A DNA stretch of 64,000 nt from an uncultured Collinsella sp. (GCA_959018755.1 CAUEMA010000005.1:53471-117470), one strand, 5' to 3'. Positions 24,532 to 33,172 are shown, counted from the stretch's first letter. Program-made: numbers and translations. Notes: a model not told the origin generated them from the letters alone.

Positions 24532-26307
24532 TTAGATACGGGCGAGGTCGTAGGATCGGGCGGCGGCTTCACCGGCGCAGATGAGGTTGATTGTGGCTTC
24601 CTGGGGGTCGAGCGCTTGGTCAAGGGGCATGGGTCTGCGACAGACCGGCAGAACTAAGTCGACACCCTGCCCATACGCCGCATCCAGGTTGTCGGCACGA
24701 CCGCCCACGACGGCGACCACCGGCTTGCCATATCGCTTCGCACGACGGGCCACGCCCACCGGTGCCTTACCGGCGGCGGATTGCTCGTCCATATTACCCT
24801 CGCCTGTAATGACCAGGTCGACATCGCGTACGCGCTCGTCAAACCCAATCAGATCGAGCACCGTCTCCACGCCCGAACGCAACTCGGCACCGAGCGCCAG
24901 CAGCGCGGCACCCAGGCCGCCGGCAGCACCGGCACCGGGCACGCCGAGCACCGAACCAAATGTCCGTGCACCCTCGGGCACGCGCAACAACCCCTGAGCC
25001 CGCACCCCGGTAATCGCCGCATCGAGCAGGCGGCCGTAACCGACCATCCAGCTGTCGTACTTGCCCAGGGCCTCGGCATCCCCCGTCGGCAGACCTTTCT
25101 GTCCACCGAACACTGCCAGTGCACCGCGGCGCCCCACGAGCGGATTCTCGACATCGGAAAGCACCACAAGACGCGCGCCATTCAGTACCCGAAGCGCTGG
25201 TGTCAAATCGATACTCGCCACATGTTCAAGGCCCGCGAGACCGGGGGCGATATTGCAGCCACACTCATCAACAAGGTGGGCACCCAGCGCCTGCAGCATG
25301 CCGGCGCCACCGTCGTTGGTGGCACTGCCGCCCAGACCAATATAGATAGTCTTTGCCCCCGCGCGGACCGCGCGAAGTATGAGCTCGCCCACGCCATAGG
25401 TCGAAGCCGCAAGCGCCGCCGATTTCGTGCAGGGTGAATACCCAATACCCGCCGCCTCGGCCATCTCAATTACAGCCGAGTCGTGCTCGTCGTCCACCAG
25501 CATCCGGGCAGACACGCGATAGTCCAAGGGGCCTGCAACCTCACAGGTCGAGAGCTCGCCACCGCGCGCGGCGATGGCATCGAGCGTTCCCTCGCCACCA
25601 TCTGCCAGCGGCAAAGCGCCCAGCTCGGCATCGGGCCACACACGGCGCACGCCTTCGGCAACGGCCTCCTCCGCCTGCGCACTCGACACGCTGCCCTTGA
25701 AGGAGTCGGTCGCCAGCAGCACACGGCGGGGCCGCCGCCGCACGGGGCCAAAGTCGACCGTCTCGTCGGCGAGATCTCCAACACCCGCGAGCGCCTCGGC
25801 GTGAGCCGCATGCGCCTCAAGGTTCAAACCGCAACCGACGCCGTCGACACCGCGCAGGCCAGCAAAATAGCTGCTCAGCACTTCACGGCACTCGCCTGCC
25901 AGCACGCCGGCGGTCACATTAAACCGATGGTTCAGGCGCGAATCGGCATTGAGGTCGTACAGCGAACCCAGCGCGCCCGCCTTGGCATCGGTCGCGCCAT
26001 ACGCGCAACGCCCCACGCGCGCGTTAACCATAAGCCCCGCGCACATACAGCAGGGCTCGAGCGTCACGTAAACCGTGCAATCGGAAAGGCGCCAGCGTCC
26101 AAGCGTCTGAGCGGCGGCACACAGGGCCAAAAATTCGGCATGCGCCGAAGGATCCTGGTCGAGTTCGCGGCGATTATGCGCCCTCGCGACAATCTCGCCC
26201 GCGCGTACCACCACGGCACCAATCGGTACCTCGCCCACCGCAGCAGCGGCGCGAGCCTCCGCCAGCGCCTCGCGCATGAACTTCTCGTCGATTTCGGTGA
26301 TCGTCAT
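24532..26307 (-). CDS. tadA: Fusion of tRNA adenosine deaminase (TadA) and glycerate kinase
   Basis: 591 residues with two unrelated enzymes in one frame. Residues ~1-155 are TadA-like, making inosine at the tRNA-Arg wobble base; zinc ligands are H56 (in HAE, with catalytic E58) and C86/C89 in PCCMC. Residues ~195-591 are a complete GarK/GlxK-type glycerate kinase (starting VLLATDSFKGS, with LPLADGGEGT, GLGGSATNDGGAGM and VITGEGNMDEQS). The ~40-residue linker is Ala/Gly/Glu-rich. No stop or frameshift separates the halves, and the AT-rich repeat beyond the stop ends the unit. GGGAAGG precedes the ATG at 26307. Both active sites look intact. The fusion is unusual; a sequencing error joining two genes is the main alternative. 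Confidence 0.88.
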   Translation of the reverse strand: MTITEIDEKFMREALAEARAAAAVGEVPIGAVVVRAGEIVARAHNRRELDQDPSAHAEFLALCAAAQTLGRWRLSDCTVYVTLEPCCMCAGLMVNARVGRCAYGATDAKAGALGSLYDLNADSRLNHRFNVTAGVLAGECREVLSSYFAGLRGVDGVGCGLNLEAHAAHAEALAGVGDLADETVDFGPVRRRPRRVLLATDSFKGSVSSAQAEEAVAEGVRRVWPDAELGALPLADGGEGTLDAIAARGGELSTCEVAGPLDYRVSARMLVDDEHDSAVIEMAEAAGIGYSPCTKSAALAASTYGVGELILRAVRAGAKTIYIGLGGSATNDGGAGMLQALGAHLVDECGCNIAPGLAGLEHVASIDLTPALRVLNGARLVVLSDVENPLVGRRGALAVFGGQKGLPTGDAEALGKYDSWMVGYGRLLDAAITGVRAQGLLRVPEGARTFGSVLGVPGAGAAGGLGAALLALGAELRSGVETVLDLIGFDERVRDVDLVITGEGNMDEQSAAGKAPVGVARRAKRYGKPVVAVVGGRADNLDAAYGQGVDLVLPVCRRPMPLDQALDPQEATINLICAGEAAARSYDLARI

Positions 26308-26358
26308 CGTTCGCCTTCCCTGTTGCAAATTCAAAACGATGCTATCATTACGACTCAC

Positions 26359-26448
26359 GGAGAGATGGCAGAGCGGTTGAATGCGGCGGTCTTGAAAACC
26401 GTTGAGCGCGAGAGCGTTCCGGGGGTTCGAATCCCCCTCTCTCCGCCA
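26359..26448 (+). tRNA. tRNA-Ser (anticodon UGA), CCA encoded
   Basis: Acceptor GGAGAGA pairs with TCTCTCC, followed by discriminator G and an encoded CCA. The anticodon loop CTTGAAA gives TGA. A long variable arm (GCGCGAGAGC region) and the T-loop GTTCGAATC identify a class II serine tRNA. It is 52 nt from the divergent tadA fusion start. Confidence 0.97.
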
Positions 26449-26451
26449 CTT

Positions 26452-27036
26452 CTAGTGATGCACCGGCGTCATGGTGCGCTCAAACAGCGCATCGACCACG
26501 TCGGCTATCTCGGGTCGACGCTCGAGATCGTGACCCGACTCCCACCAATTTGTGAACAGTCGAATAATGCCACCGGCGATAAACTCCGATGTCGTCTCGA
26601 GCGAAACGGGCGCCAGGGCATCTTCGGCAAGCGAGCTCATCACACGCTCGCGGATGGAACGCGCAATGCGGTCGCAAATCATGCCGGTCAGCATGCCCGA
26701 CATGCTGCTGGCCAAAAGGTTATCCATGAGCTGCTCATGCGCCAGAATCATATTCATGGCATCGTCAAAGACCTCATGGCGAAGCGCCCGTACGTCATCA
26801 AGCGGCTCCGCGTCCGCTGCATCGGTCCGGTTTTGCGGCAAGCCCGTCATAAGCTCATCGATATAGAAGGCAAAGTAATCGTTTTTATCGCGAAAATGCT
26901 TATAGAACGTCGTGCGGCGAATCAGGGCACGGTCGCAAAGCATAGCAACCGTCAAATCCTCAAACCGATGCTCTTCCAATAGCTCGGTAAAGGCATCGAA
27001 CAGGGCACGATAGGTTTTCTTGATGCGAAGGTCCAT
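26452..27036 (-). CDS. TetR-family transcriptional regulator
   Basis: 194 residues. The N-terminal TetR helix-turn-helix occupies ~5-55 (ALFDAFTELLEEHRFEDLTVAMLC, then RTTFYKHFRDKNDYF). The C-terminal ~130 residues are helical with a TetR_C-like end (FIAGGIIRLFTNWWESG). The frame stays open to 27309, but that stretch crosses the lemA promoter region and is not TetR-like; the ATG at 27036 with GAGG upstream is taken, with 27048 as alternative. It is divergent from lemA and could act on that shared region. Ligand unknown. Confidence 0.85.
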   Translation of the reverse strand: MDLRIKKTYRALFDAFTELLEEHRFEDLTVAMLCDRALIRRTTFYKHFRDKNDYFAFYIDELMTGLPQNRTDAADAEPLDDVRALRHEVFDDAMNMILAHEQLMDNLLASSMSGMLTGMICDRIARSIRERVMSSLAEDALAPVSLETTSEFIAGGIIRLFTNWWESGHDLERRPEIADVVDALFERTMTPVHH

Positions 27037-27247
27037 CCGTATCGCCATCCTCAAGGCGTAGACAGCATTCCTTAATTTGTCGCATATCTTACACCTGTAC
27101 CACCCGTTCCATATTGGTGCCTCCTTCCCGGTTGAAACATAACGCTTACCGGAAAGTTCGGCACCGCCAAAGGTTGCGGGTATACTAGATGTGTTATACC
27201 AACAACGGCCGGCGCAAGACGCCGCTGCCATTCGAAACGGAGACATC

Positions 27248-27799
27248 ATGCTTCCCGTCATCATCGGTATCGTTGTTCTCGTTGTGATTGCCTGTGCCAT
27301 CGCCGGCATCTACAACAACATGGTCACCAAGCGCAATCGCATCGATAACGCTTGGCAGAACATCGACACGCAGCTGCAGCGCCGCAACGACCTGATCCCT
27401 AACCTGGTCGAGACCGTCAAGGGCTACGCCAAGCACGAGCAGGACACGCTCGCCGCCGTAGTCAACGCACGCAACGCCGCCGTGAGCGCCACCACCCCCG
27501 AGGCCAAGATGGAAGCGGACAACGTGCTGACCGGTGCGCTGCGCCAGCTCTTTGCCGTCGCCGAGGCCTACCCCGACCTTAAGGCGAACACCAACTTTAC
27601 GCAGCTCCAGTCCACGCTCGAGGACACCGAGAACAAGGTGAGCTACGCACGCCAGAGCTACAACGATTGCGTGCTCAGCTACAACAACGCCATCCAGACG
27701 TTCCCGGCTGTTATCTTTGCCGGCATCTTCCAGTTTAAGGAGCGCCAGGGCTTCGAGGCAGCTGAAGCCACCCGCCAGGCACCGACCGTCAAGTTCTAA
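27248..27799 (+). CDS. lemA: LemA family membrane protein
   Basis: 183 residues. An N-terminal membrane anchor (~1-22, LPVIIGIVVLVVIACAIAGIY) is followed by a helical-bundle extracytoplasmic domain. The family signature NRIDNAWQNIDTQLQRRNDL at ~30-50 is clear, as is the C-terminal FKERQGFEA. GGAGACATC precedes the ATG, which is preferred to an upstream frame beginning at 27191. LemA function is poorly defined and it is often found with HtpX-type or TPM-domain proteins; none is adjacent here. A strong terminator follows. Confidence 0.92.
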   Translation: MLPVIIGIVVLVVIACAIAGIYNNMVTKRNRIDNAWQNIDTQLQRRNDLIPNLVETVKGYAKHEQDTLAAVVNARNAAVSATTPEAKMEADNVLTGALRQLFAVAEAYPDLKANTNFTQLQSTLEDTENKVSYARQSYNDCVLSYNNAIQTFPAVIFAGIFQFKERQGFEAAEATRQAPTVKF

Positions 27800-27839
27800 C
27801 AATCACGGCCGAGTCTTAAGCCAGTTCATCAGCCCTTTG

Positions 27840-27869
27840 GGGCCCAAGGCACAAACCTTGGGCCCTTTT
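27840..27869 (+). terminator. Rho-independent terminator of lemA
   Basis: Stem GGGCCCAAGG / CCTTGGGCCC with a 6-nt loop followed by TTTTCTT. Confidence 0.9.
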
Positions 27870-27902
27870 CTTATCCACGCACAACGCGCGGCAAAACATA
27901 AA

Positions 27903-27922
27903 GCGCGGCCTAAAAGGCCGCG
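27903..27922 (-). terminator. Hairpin downstream of ilvE, minus-strand terminator
   Basis: Stem GCGCGGCC / GGCCGCGC with a short loop; on the minus strand it is followed by TTTATGTTTTG. It is about 210 nt past the ilvE stop, with a long-armed hairpin between. Confidence 0.65.
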
Positions 27923-27975
27923 CACCATATTCAATTCAGCCAAGTAATCCCCTGTCGCGACAGCGCCGAGCCGCA

Positions 27976-28100
27976 GGGCAGAGAGCAAGTTCCCTCCCAG
28001 CGCACTCCGCAGGACGCAAGAAGCCCTCGCCGCACGAAGTGCGCAGCGAGGACTTCTTGCATGTCCGAGGACGCGCTGGGAGGGAACTTGCTCTCTGCCC
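27976..28100. repeat. Long-armed hairpin element, divergent copy D
   Basis: Perfect 28-bp arms (27976-28003 and 28073-28100) enclose a 69-nt core, the same length class as copies A-C. The core carries GCAAGAAG / CTTCTTGC and an apical GCACGAAGTGC hairpin. Its GCAAGA and CTTCTT-GC boxes recall copies A and B (GCAAGACGAAG, CTTCTTTGC) in the same order, but overall identity is low. It lies between convergent lemA and ilvE. Confidence 0.8.
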
Positions 28101-28130
28101 GGACGTGCTCGCCAAGAGCTGTAAGGCAAA

Positions 28131-29183
28131 TTACGCGACGGTGTAAACCCAGTTGTGCTTGTCCTCGACAGCACCGGACTGGATACCGGTCAGGGTCTCG
28201 CGAAGCTTCTTCATCACGGGGCCGATCTCGGTGTAGCCAGCCGGGAAGGTCACGGTCTCATCGGCACCGTAGACCTTGTTGTCGATCTCGCCCACCGGAG
28301 AGATGACGGCAGCGGTGCCGCACAGGCCGCACTCCACAAAGGTGCCGGCCTTGACCTCAGCCCACTCGACGGGACGCTGGTCGACGGTCATGCCCAGGTC
28401 CTCAGCGACCTGAACGAGCGAGCGACGGGTGATGGAGGGCAGGATGGAGTCGGTGTGAGACTGCGGAACGACGAGCGTGCCGTCCTCCTTCACGAACAGA
28501 ACGTTCGCGCCACCGGTCTCCTCGACATAGGTGCGGGACTCGGAGTCGAGATACAGGTTCTCGGCATAACCCTCGCGATGGGCCTCCATCGTGGGCTTGA
28601 GGGACATGGCGTAGTTCAGGCCGGCCTTGATATTGCCGGTGCCGTGCGGTGCGGCGCGGTCGTACTCGGAAACGCGCAGCTTGACGGGCTTGAGGCCGCC
28701 CTTAAAGTACGGACCGACCGGGGTCACGAGAATGCGGAACGTGTACTCAGGAGCGGGAGCCACGCCGATCACGTCACCGGAGCCGATCATAAACGGACGC
28801 ACGTACAGGGTCGCACCAGAACCGAAGGGCGGAACCCAAGCGGCGTTGGCAGAAACGACCTGCTTGACGGCCTCAACAAACTTATCCTTGGGGAACGGGG
28901 GCATCTCGAGGCGCTGGGCAGAGTTATACATGCGCTCGGCGTTCATGTCGGGACGGAAGCAGACGATGCTGCCGTCCTCGGCGGTGTAGGCCTTCAGGCC
29001 CTCAAAGACCTCCTGGCAGTAATGGAAGATGCCACCGCACTCGGAGACATGCAGGGTGTGGTCGGTGGTCAGGCCGCCCTCGTCCCACTCGCCATCCTTC
29101 CAATGAGCCTCGTAGCTGTAATCGGTCTTCATGTAGCCAAAGCCGAGGCTACCCCAATCGATATCCTTCTTCTCGACAGTCAT
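28131..29183 (-). CDS. ilvE: Branched-chain-amino-acid aminotransferase
   Basis: 350 residues, a fold-type IV PLP enzyme that interconverts Leu/Ile/Val with their 2-oxo acids. The catalytic lysine is in GTGNIKAGLNYA; the phosphate-binding segment is ETGGANVLFV, and the C-terminal CGLCGTAAVISPV motif is typical of the ~350-residue type. AAGGAGCGACAT precedes the ATG at 29183; the frame to 29312 is an extension through the leader. A candidate -10 (TACAAT) lies ~155 bp upstream and a near-palindromic box shared with the amino-acid transporter lies at 29373-29388, pointing to amino-acid control. No T-box or leader peptide was recognised. Confidence 0.95.
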   Translation of the reverse strand: MTVEKKDIDWGSLGFGYMKTDYSYEAHWKDGEWDEGGLTTDHTLHVSECGGIFHYCQEVFEGLKAYTAEDGSIVCFRPDMNAERMYNSAQRLEMPPFPKDKFVEAVKQVVSANAAWVPPFGSGATLYVRPFMIGSGDVIGVAPAPEYTFRILVTPVGPYFKGGLKPVKLRVSEYDRAAPHGTGNIKAGLNYAMSLKPTMEAHREGYAENLYLDSESRTYVEETGGANVLFVKEDGTLVVPQSHTDSILPSITRRSLVQVAEDLGMTVDQRPVEWAEVKAGTFVECGLCGTAAVISPVGEIDNKVYGADETVTFPAGYTEIGPVMKKLRETLTGIQSGAVEDKHNWVYTVA

Positions 29184-29336
29184 ATGTCGCTCCTTACATA
29201 CACAGTTGCATACTCGCGAACTCGCACGCAAGGACCGAGGCCGACCGCGTCGCAACGTCGCACGCCCGGAGCGTAGAGCCGGACGGGACACGCGGGCAAC
29301 ACCAAAGCCCATGGCACATCGATTCGCATGCAGGAG

Positions 29337-29342
29337 ATTGTA
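29337..29342 (-). promoter_or_regulatory. Candidate -10 box of ilvE
   Basis: TACAAT on the minus strand, ~155 nt before the ilvE start. A -35 hexamer is not convincing. The implied long leader is GC-rich and could be structured. Confidence 0.4.
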
Positions 29343-29372
29343 CTCCCCGTACGCGTCTGATAAAACGCTTTT

Positions 29373-29388
29373 CTTTAACTAAGTAAAG
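29373..29388 (-). promoter_or_regulatory. Near-palindromic box upstream of ilvE
   Basis: CTTTAACTAAGTAAAG has CTTTA/TAAAG arms and matches 14 of 16 positions of the box at 53187-53202 before the amino-acid transporter operon. It lies ~30 bp upstream of the candidate -10. An amino-acid-responsive operator is inferred. Confidence 0.5.
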
Positions 29389-29413
29389 TATTTTCATTTG
29401 CCCGAAGCATAAA

Positions 29414-29441
29414 GGCCCGCCACCGTAAACGGTGACGGGCC
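29414..29441 (-). terminator. Terminator of the dedA-family gene
   Basis: GGCCCG-CACCGT stem around a 2-nt loop region, followed on the minus strand by TTTATG. It begins 31 nt after the dedA stop. Confidence 0.75.
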
Positions 29442-29471
29442 TCAACGACACGATTTGTGCGCCGGCTCGAG

Positions 29472-30119
29472 CTATGCGTTCTTTTTGCCCAGCTTAGCCT
29501 TAACCAAGCCGACCACGGTCGGGATGATCGACACGGCGACAATGCCGATAATCAGCAGCTCAAAGTGCTCCTGCACAAAGGGAATGCCGCCAAAGAAGTA
29601 GCCCAGCAGCGTAAAGACCGTCGACCAGGTAATGCCGCCCAGCACGTTAAAGACAACGAAGTTGCGCCAGTGCATGCCGCCCATGCCGGCGATAAAGGGC
29701 ACAAAGGTGCGGATAAACGGAAAGAAGCGGCCCAGGAAGATGGCCAGGTGGCCCCACTTATCCAAGAAGTCCTCGGACTTTTTGATGCGCTCGGGCGTCA
29801 TGGCCTTTACCTTGCCCGAGGCGATGATCTTGCGGCCAAAGAAGTGGCCGATCATAAAGTTGCACTGATCGCCCAGGATGGCTGCGGCCCATGCGGTGGC
29901 CAGAAGCGCCACGATGTTAAAGCCGCCGTTGTGGGCAAAGAAGCCCGAGGCAAACAGCAGCGAATCGCCGGGAAGGAACGGGAAGAACACCACACCCGTC
30001 TCGATAAAGATGATCAGGAAAACGCAGCCGTAGGCCATAAGCGGGCCGGCGGCGATCCAGCTGGCGATCGCGGTGCGCGGATCCTTAAGCAGCTCGGCGA
30101 TAAAATTGATGAAACCCAT
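29472..30119 (-). CDS. DedA family membrane protein
   Basis: 215 residues with 4-6 hydrophobic segments, a likely membrane lipid scramblase/transport family member. FFPFLPGDSLLFASG (~50-65) and the second half FLGRFFPFIRTFVPFIAGMGGM (~128-150) are the two classical DedA boxes, including the conserved arginines. GAGAGG precedes the ATG at 30119; an upstream frame to 30158 has no ribosome site. Divergent from cysE. Related proteins are implicated in polyprenyl-phosphate or phosphatidylethanolamine flipping and in peptide resistance, but the lipid cannot be named here. Confidence 0.9.
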   Translation of the reverse strand: MGFINFIAELLKDPRTAIASWIAAGPLMAYGCVFLIIFIETGVVFFPFLPGDSLLFASGFFAHNGGFNIVALLATAWAAAILGDQCNFMIGHFFGRKIIASGKVKAMTPERIKKSEDFLDKWGHLAIFLGRFFPFIRTFVPFIAGMGGMHWRNFVVFNVLGGITWSTVFTLLGYFFGGIPFVQEHFELLIIGIVAVSIIPTVVGLVKAKLGKKNA

Positions 30120-30342
30120 GAAGTAAAACCTCTCAGTTGTGGGCGCGGACACGTCCAAGTTGACCAGTATACGGTTGCGGCGCGAGCACGGGCCAAACCC
30201 CTCAAAAGTCTTACTTCATTACCAGCAAGTTTGCATAACTGACACCTGTCGCGCAAAGCCGCCAAGATTGTTCTTCCTAATCCCTAGCGAATCGCTATAC
30301 TTTATTGAATCGCATTGCCATGGCGCTAAGGGAGGGCGGCCG

Positions 30343-31047
30343 GTGAGCTTTATCAATACCATTCGCGAGGACATCAAGGCCGTCCAGGCGCAGGACCCCG
30401 CCGCACAAAGCGGTCTGGTCATCTTCCTTTCCTATCCTGGCCTGCACGCCAAGTGGAACCACGTGCCCGAGCACTGGCTCTGGGAGCACGGTCATCGCTC
30501 GCTCGCCCGCGTGCTCTCGCAAATCACCCGCCACATCACCGGCGTCGAGATTCATCCCGCCGCACAAATCGGCAAGCATTTCTTTATCGACCACGCCATG
30601 GGCGTCGTCATCGGCGAAACCACCGTCGTGGGCGACAACTGCGTGCTCTACCAGGGCGTTACGCTCGGCGGCACCGGCAACGAGACCGGCAAGCGCCACC
30701 CCACCCTGGGCAACAACGTCACCGTGGGCACGGGCGCCAAGGTGCTCGGCAACATTCGCATCGGCAACAACGTCAAGATCGGCGGCAACTCGGTTGTCGT
30801 CAAGGACGTGCCCGACAACTGCACCGTCGTGGGCGTGCCGGGACGCATCATCAAGCGCAACGGCTGCCGCGTGTTCGAGGAGAGCTTCGACGCCAAGCAG
30901 CACCGCGAGTACATGCCCGACGACGCCGCCGAGCAGTCCGCGCTCAACCGTCAAGGCATCACCGAAAACGCCCGCCGCGTCAAGGAACTCGAGCGAGAGG
31001 TGGCCGAGCTCAAAGCCCTCGTCGCCAAGCTCGTGGACGAACGCTAG
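30343..31047 (+). CDS. cysE: Serine O-acetyltransferase
   Basis: 234 residues. It acetylates serine with acetyl-CoA, the first step of cysteine synthesis. The left-handed beta-helix hexapeptide region is clear (IHPAAQIGKHFFIDHAMGVV, then TTVVGDNCVLYQGVTLGGTG), with the catalytic His in DHAMGVVIG. The start is GTG at 30343 (VSFINTIRED), with GGGAGG 6-9 nt before it; the frame extends to 30139 without a better start. A helical Arg/Glu-rich tail (~200-234) ends the protein. No cysK is in the window. A possible -10 (TATACT) is at 30296-30301, and a terminator follows. Confidence 0.92.
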   Translation: MSFINTIREDIKAVQAQDPAAQSGLVIFLSYPGLHAKWNHVPEHWLWEHGHRSLARVLSQITRHITGVEIHPAAQIGKHFFIDHAMGVVIGETTVVGDNCVLYQGVTLGGTGNETGKRHPTLGNNVTVGTGAKVLGNIRIGNNVKIGGNSVVVKDVPDNCTVVGVPGRIIKRNGCRVFEESFDAKQHREYMPDDAAEQSALNRQGITENARRVKELEREVAELKALVAKLVDER

Positions 31048-31085
31048 AGGCGGACGACCGCCGACAACATTGACGCCAACGCAAA

Positions 31086-31116
31086 GGCGCGCCAGAGGAT
31101 TCACCCCCGGCGCGCC
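31086..31116 (+). terminator. Hairpin terminator of cysE
   Basis: GGCGCGCC arms with a 15-nt loop, followed by TTATTT, 39 nt after the cysE stop. Confidence 0.65.
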
Positions 31117-31125
31117 TTATTTGCG

Positions 31126-31156
31126 ATGTGACAAAGGGACTGTCCCTTTGTCACAT
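31126..31156. repeat. Hairpin with GTGACAAAGGGA arms, copy 2
   Basis: ATGTGACAAAGGGA and its perfect complement around a 3-nt loop, touching the last codons of the ABC gene on the minus strand. Compare 10726-10760. It may terminate the ABC operon. Confidence 0.8.
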
Positions 31157-33171
31157 TATGCGAACTGACTCAGATAGAGGTCGGCGTAGGCACCCTCGGC
31201 AGTCAGCAGCTCCTTATGCGTACCCTGCTCGATAATGTTGCCGTGATCCATGACCAAGATCAGGTCGGCATCTACGATCGTCGACAGACGGTGCGCGATC
31301 ACAAAGCTCGTACGCCCACGCATGAGCGCGTCCATGGCGCGGCCGATGGCGAGCTCGGTGCGCGTGTCCACACTCGACGTCGCCTCGTCCAGGATGAGAA
31401 TCGCCGGGTTGTTGAGCAGCACGCGCGCAATGGTCAGCAGCTGGCGCTGACCCTGGCTAATGCTCTCGGCATCGTTGGCCACGCGCGTGTCATAGCCCTG
31501 CGGCATGGTGCGCACAAAGAAGTCGACCTGCGCGGCGCGTGCGGCCGCCACGATCTCCTCGCGCGTCGCCTCGGGGCAGCCATAGGCGATATTCTCGGCA
31601 ATCGTTCCGTCGAACAGCCAGGCATCCTGCAACACCATGCCAAACTGCTGGCGCAGCTCGCCACGATCCATGCGGCTCGTGTCCACGCCGTCGAGCGTAA
31701 TGCGCCCGCCGTCAATCTCGTAGAAGCGCATGAGCAGGTTGATGAGCGTGGTTTTGCCCGCGCCCGTGGTTCCCACCACGGCGATCTTCTGGCCCGGCTC
31801 GGCGGTAAACGACACGTCGCGCATAAGCGGCTTGTCGGGCGCGTAGCCAAAGCGTACATGCTCAAAAGCGACACGGCCCTCAACGCGACCCGGCAGCCTG
31901 GCGGCCTCGCCCGGCTGCGGATCCGCCTCCATCTCGGGTTCATCGAGCAGGTCGAACACGCGCTCCGCACTCGCCAGCGCGCTCTGCAGCGAGTTGAAGG
32001 TAAACGACAGCTGCGTCATGGGCTCAGATGCCTCGTAGATAAACTGGAAGAACGCCTGGAACACGCCGACGGTCATGTGGCCGGCAACCAGCATACTGCA
32101 GCCCACAATCGCAATCACGATCTGTGCCAGGCGGCCGATAAAGCGCACCGCGGGGCCGACGGCGTTAATCATGAAGTCGGCCTTGGCACTCACGCGTGCC
32201 AGCTCGCCCGAGGCCTGGTGTACCTCGGCAGAACTCTGACGCTCGCGGTTAAACGCGCGAATCACCAGACGGCCCGAGTAGCCTTCCTCAACCGCACTCG
32301 TAATCTTGGACACCCACTCCTGGCGCTCACCGGTCACGTCATGCGTGCGGCGCGAGACCACCTTGGTCACCAGCAGCGACAACGCCGTAAAGAACAAAAA
32401 GACGAGCGTGAGCGGCACGCTAAACACGAACATCACGCTCACGGCGCCCACCACGGTACCGATCGACACCAGAAGCTGCAGCAAGCCACGCTGCATGCTC
32501 TCGGACATCTTGTCCAGGTCGTTGGTCGCACGGCTGACGACCTCGCCGGGACGATGCGCGTCAAAGAAGGCAAGCGGCAGACGGTTGAGCTTTTGTGCGA
32601 TGCGGTTGCGTAGGCGCAGGTTGAGGCGTTCGGCCACGCTCGACATCAAAAAGCTCTGGAGCGCGTAGAACGAGGCAGCGGCGGTCCAAATCATAAAGTA
32701 GATGAAGATGGTCCTGCCGCAGTTCTCCCAGGTGATGTTGAAGGTGGTGTCGTTGGCAAACGCCACCTGAATGTGGCTCCACAGCTCATCGATCACGCGG
32801 GCGCTATATGCCGGCGCAGCGGTGTTAAAGATGGCATAGAACACAATGCTCGCGAACACGATATAGAAGCGCCAATGGTCGCCGGCAGCCTCGCTCCACA
32901 GGCGGCGCACCGTCGCCCAGGTATCTCGAGGCGTCTCGCCCTCGTCTTCGTCGTCCACATCGCGCATGCGTTCCGCCTCGGCTCGGGCGCGCTCATCCTC
33001 CGCGCGCTCATTTTCCTCATAGAGCGCCTGGCGGCGAGCCTCGCGCGCGGCTGCAGCCTTGGCGGCCTCATCCAGCTCGGGTGCTACGGCAGCCTGGTCG
33101 ACCGTTTTATCGGCAGCGTCCGCAGCGGCGGCAGCGACAAGGCCGCCCTGCTTCTTGAGCTGCTCGGTCAT
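31156..33171 (-). CDS. ABC exporter half-transporter with charged N-terminal extension
   Basis: 671 residues. A ~100-residue Ala/Glu/Arg-rich hydrophilic N-terminal extension, probably coiled coil, precedes six membrane segments (~105-400) and a nucleotide-binding domain (~430-665). Walker A is GTTGAGKTTL, the signature is ISQGQRQLL and Walker B is ILILDEATSSVD with the catalytic glutamate. It is the last gene of a MarR-ABC-ABC operon; its ATG lies 1 nt after the upstream stop with GGAGG inside the previous gene. It should form the active-site subunit of a heterodimer with the 33173-34909 product. Likely drug or peptide exporter under MarR control. Confidence 0.92.
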   Translation of the reverse strand: MTEQLKKQGGLVAAAAADAADKTVDQAAVAPELDEAAKAAAAREARRQALYEENERAEDERARAEAERMRDVDDEDEGETPRDTWATVRRLWSEAAGDHWRFYIVFASIVFYAIFNTAAPAYSARVIDELWSHIQVAFANDTTFNITWENCGRTIFIYFMIWTAAASFYALQSFLMSSVAERLNLRLRNRIAQKLNRLPLAFFDAHRPGEVVSRATNDLDKMSESMQRGLLQLLVSIGTVVGAVSVMFVFSVPLTLVFLFFTALSLLVTKVVSRRTHDVTGERQEWVSKITSAVEEGYSGRLVIRAFNRERQSSAEVHQASGELARVSAKADFMINAVGPAVRFIGRLAQIVIAIVGCSMLVAGHMTVGVFQAFFQFIYEASEPMTQLSFTFNSLQSALASAERVFDLLDEPEMEADPQPGEAARLPGRVEGRVAFEHVRFGYAPDKPLMRDVSFTAEPGQKIAVVGTTGAGKTTLINLLMRFYEIDGGRITLDGVDTSRMDRGELRQQFGMVLQDAWLFDGTIAENIAYGCPEATREEIVAAARAAQVDFFVRTMPQGYDTRVANDAESISQGQRQLLTIARVLLNNPAILILDEATSSVDTRTELAIGRAMDALMRGRTSFVIAHRLSTIVDADLILVMDHGNIIEQGTHKELLTAEGAYADLYLSQFA

Positions 33172-33172
33172 G

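Noticed and set aside
26452..27309. Long N-terminal extension of the TetR protein
   Set aside because: The extra 91 residues cross the lemA promoter and start region and are not TetR-like; an internal ATG fits the domain boundary.
29184..29336. T-box or leader-peptide attenuator before ilvE
   Set aside because: No AGGGTGGNACC-type T-box sequence and no short frame rich in Leu/Ile/Val codons were found. The leader is GC-rich and may still be structured.
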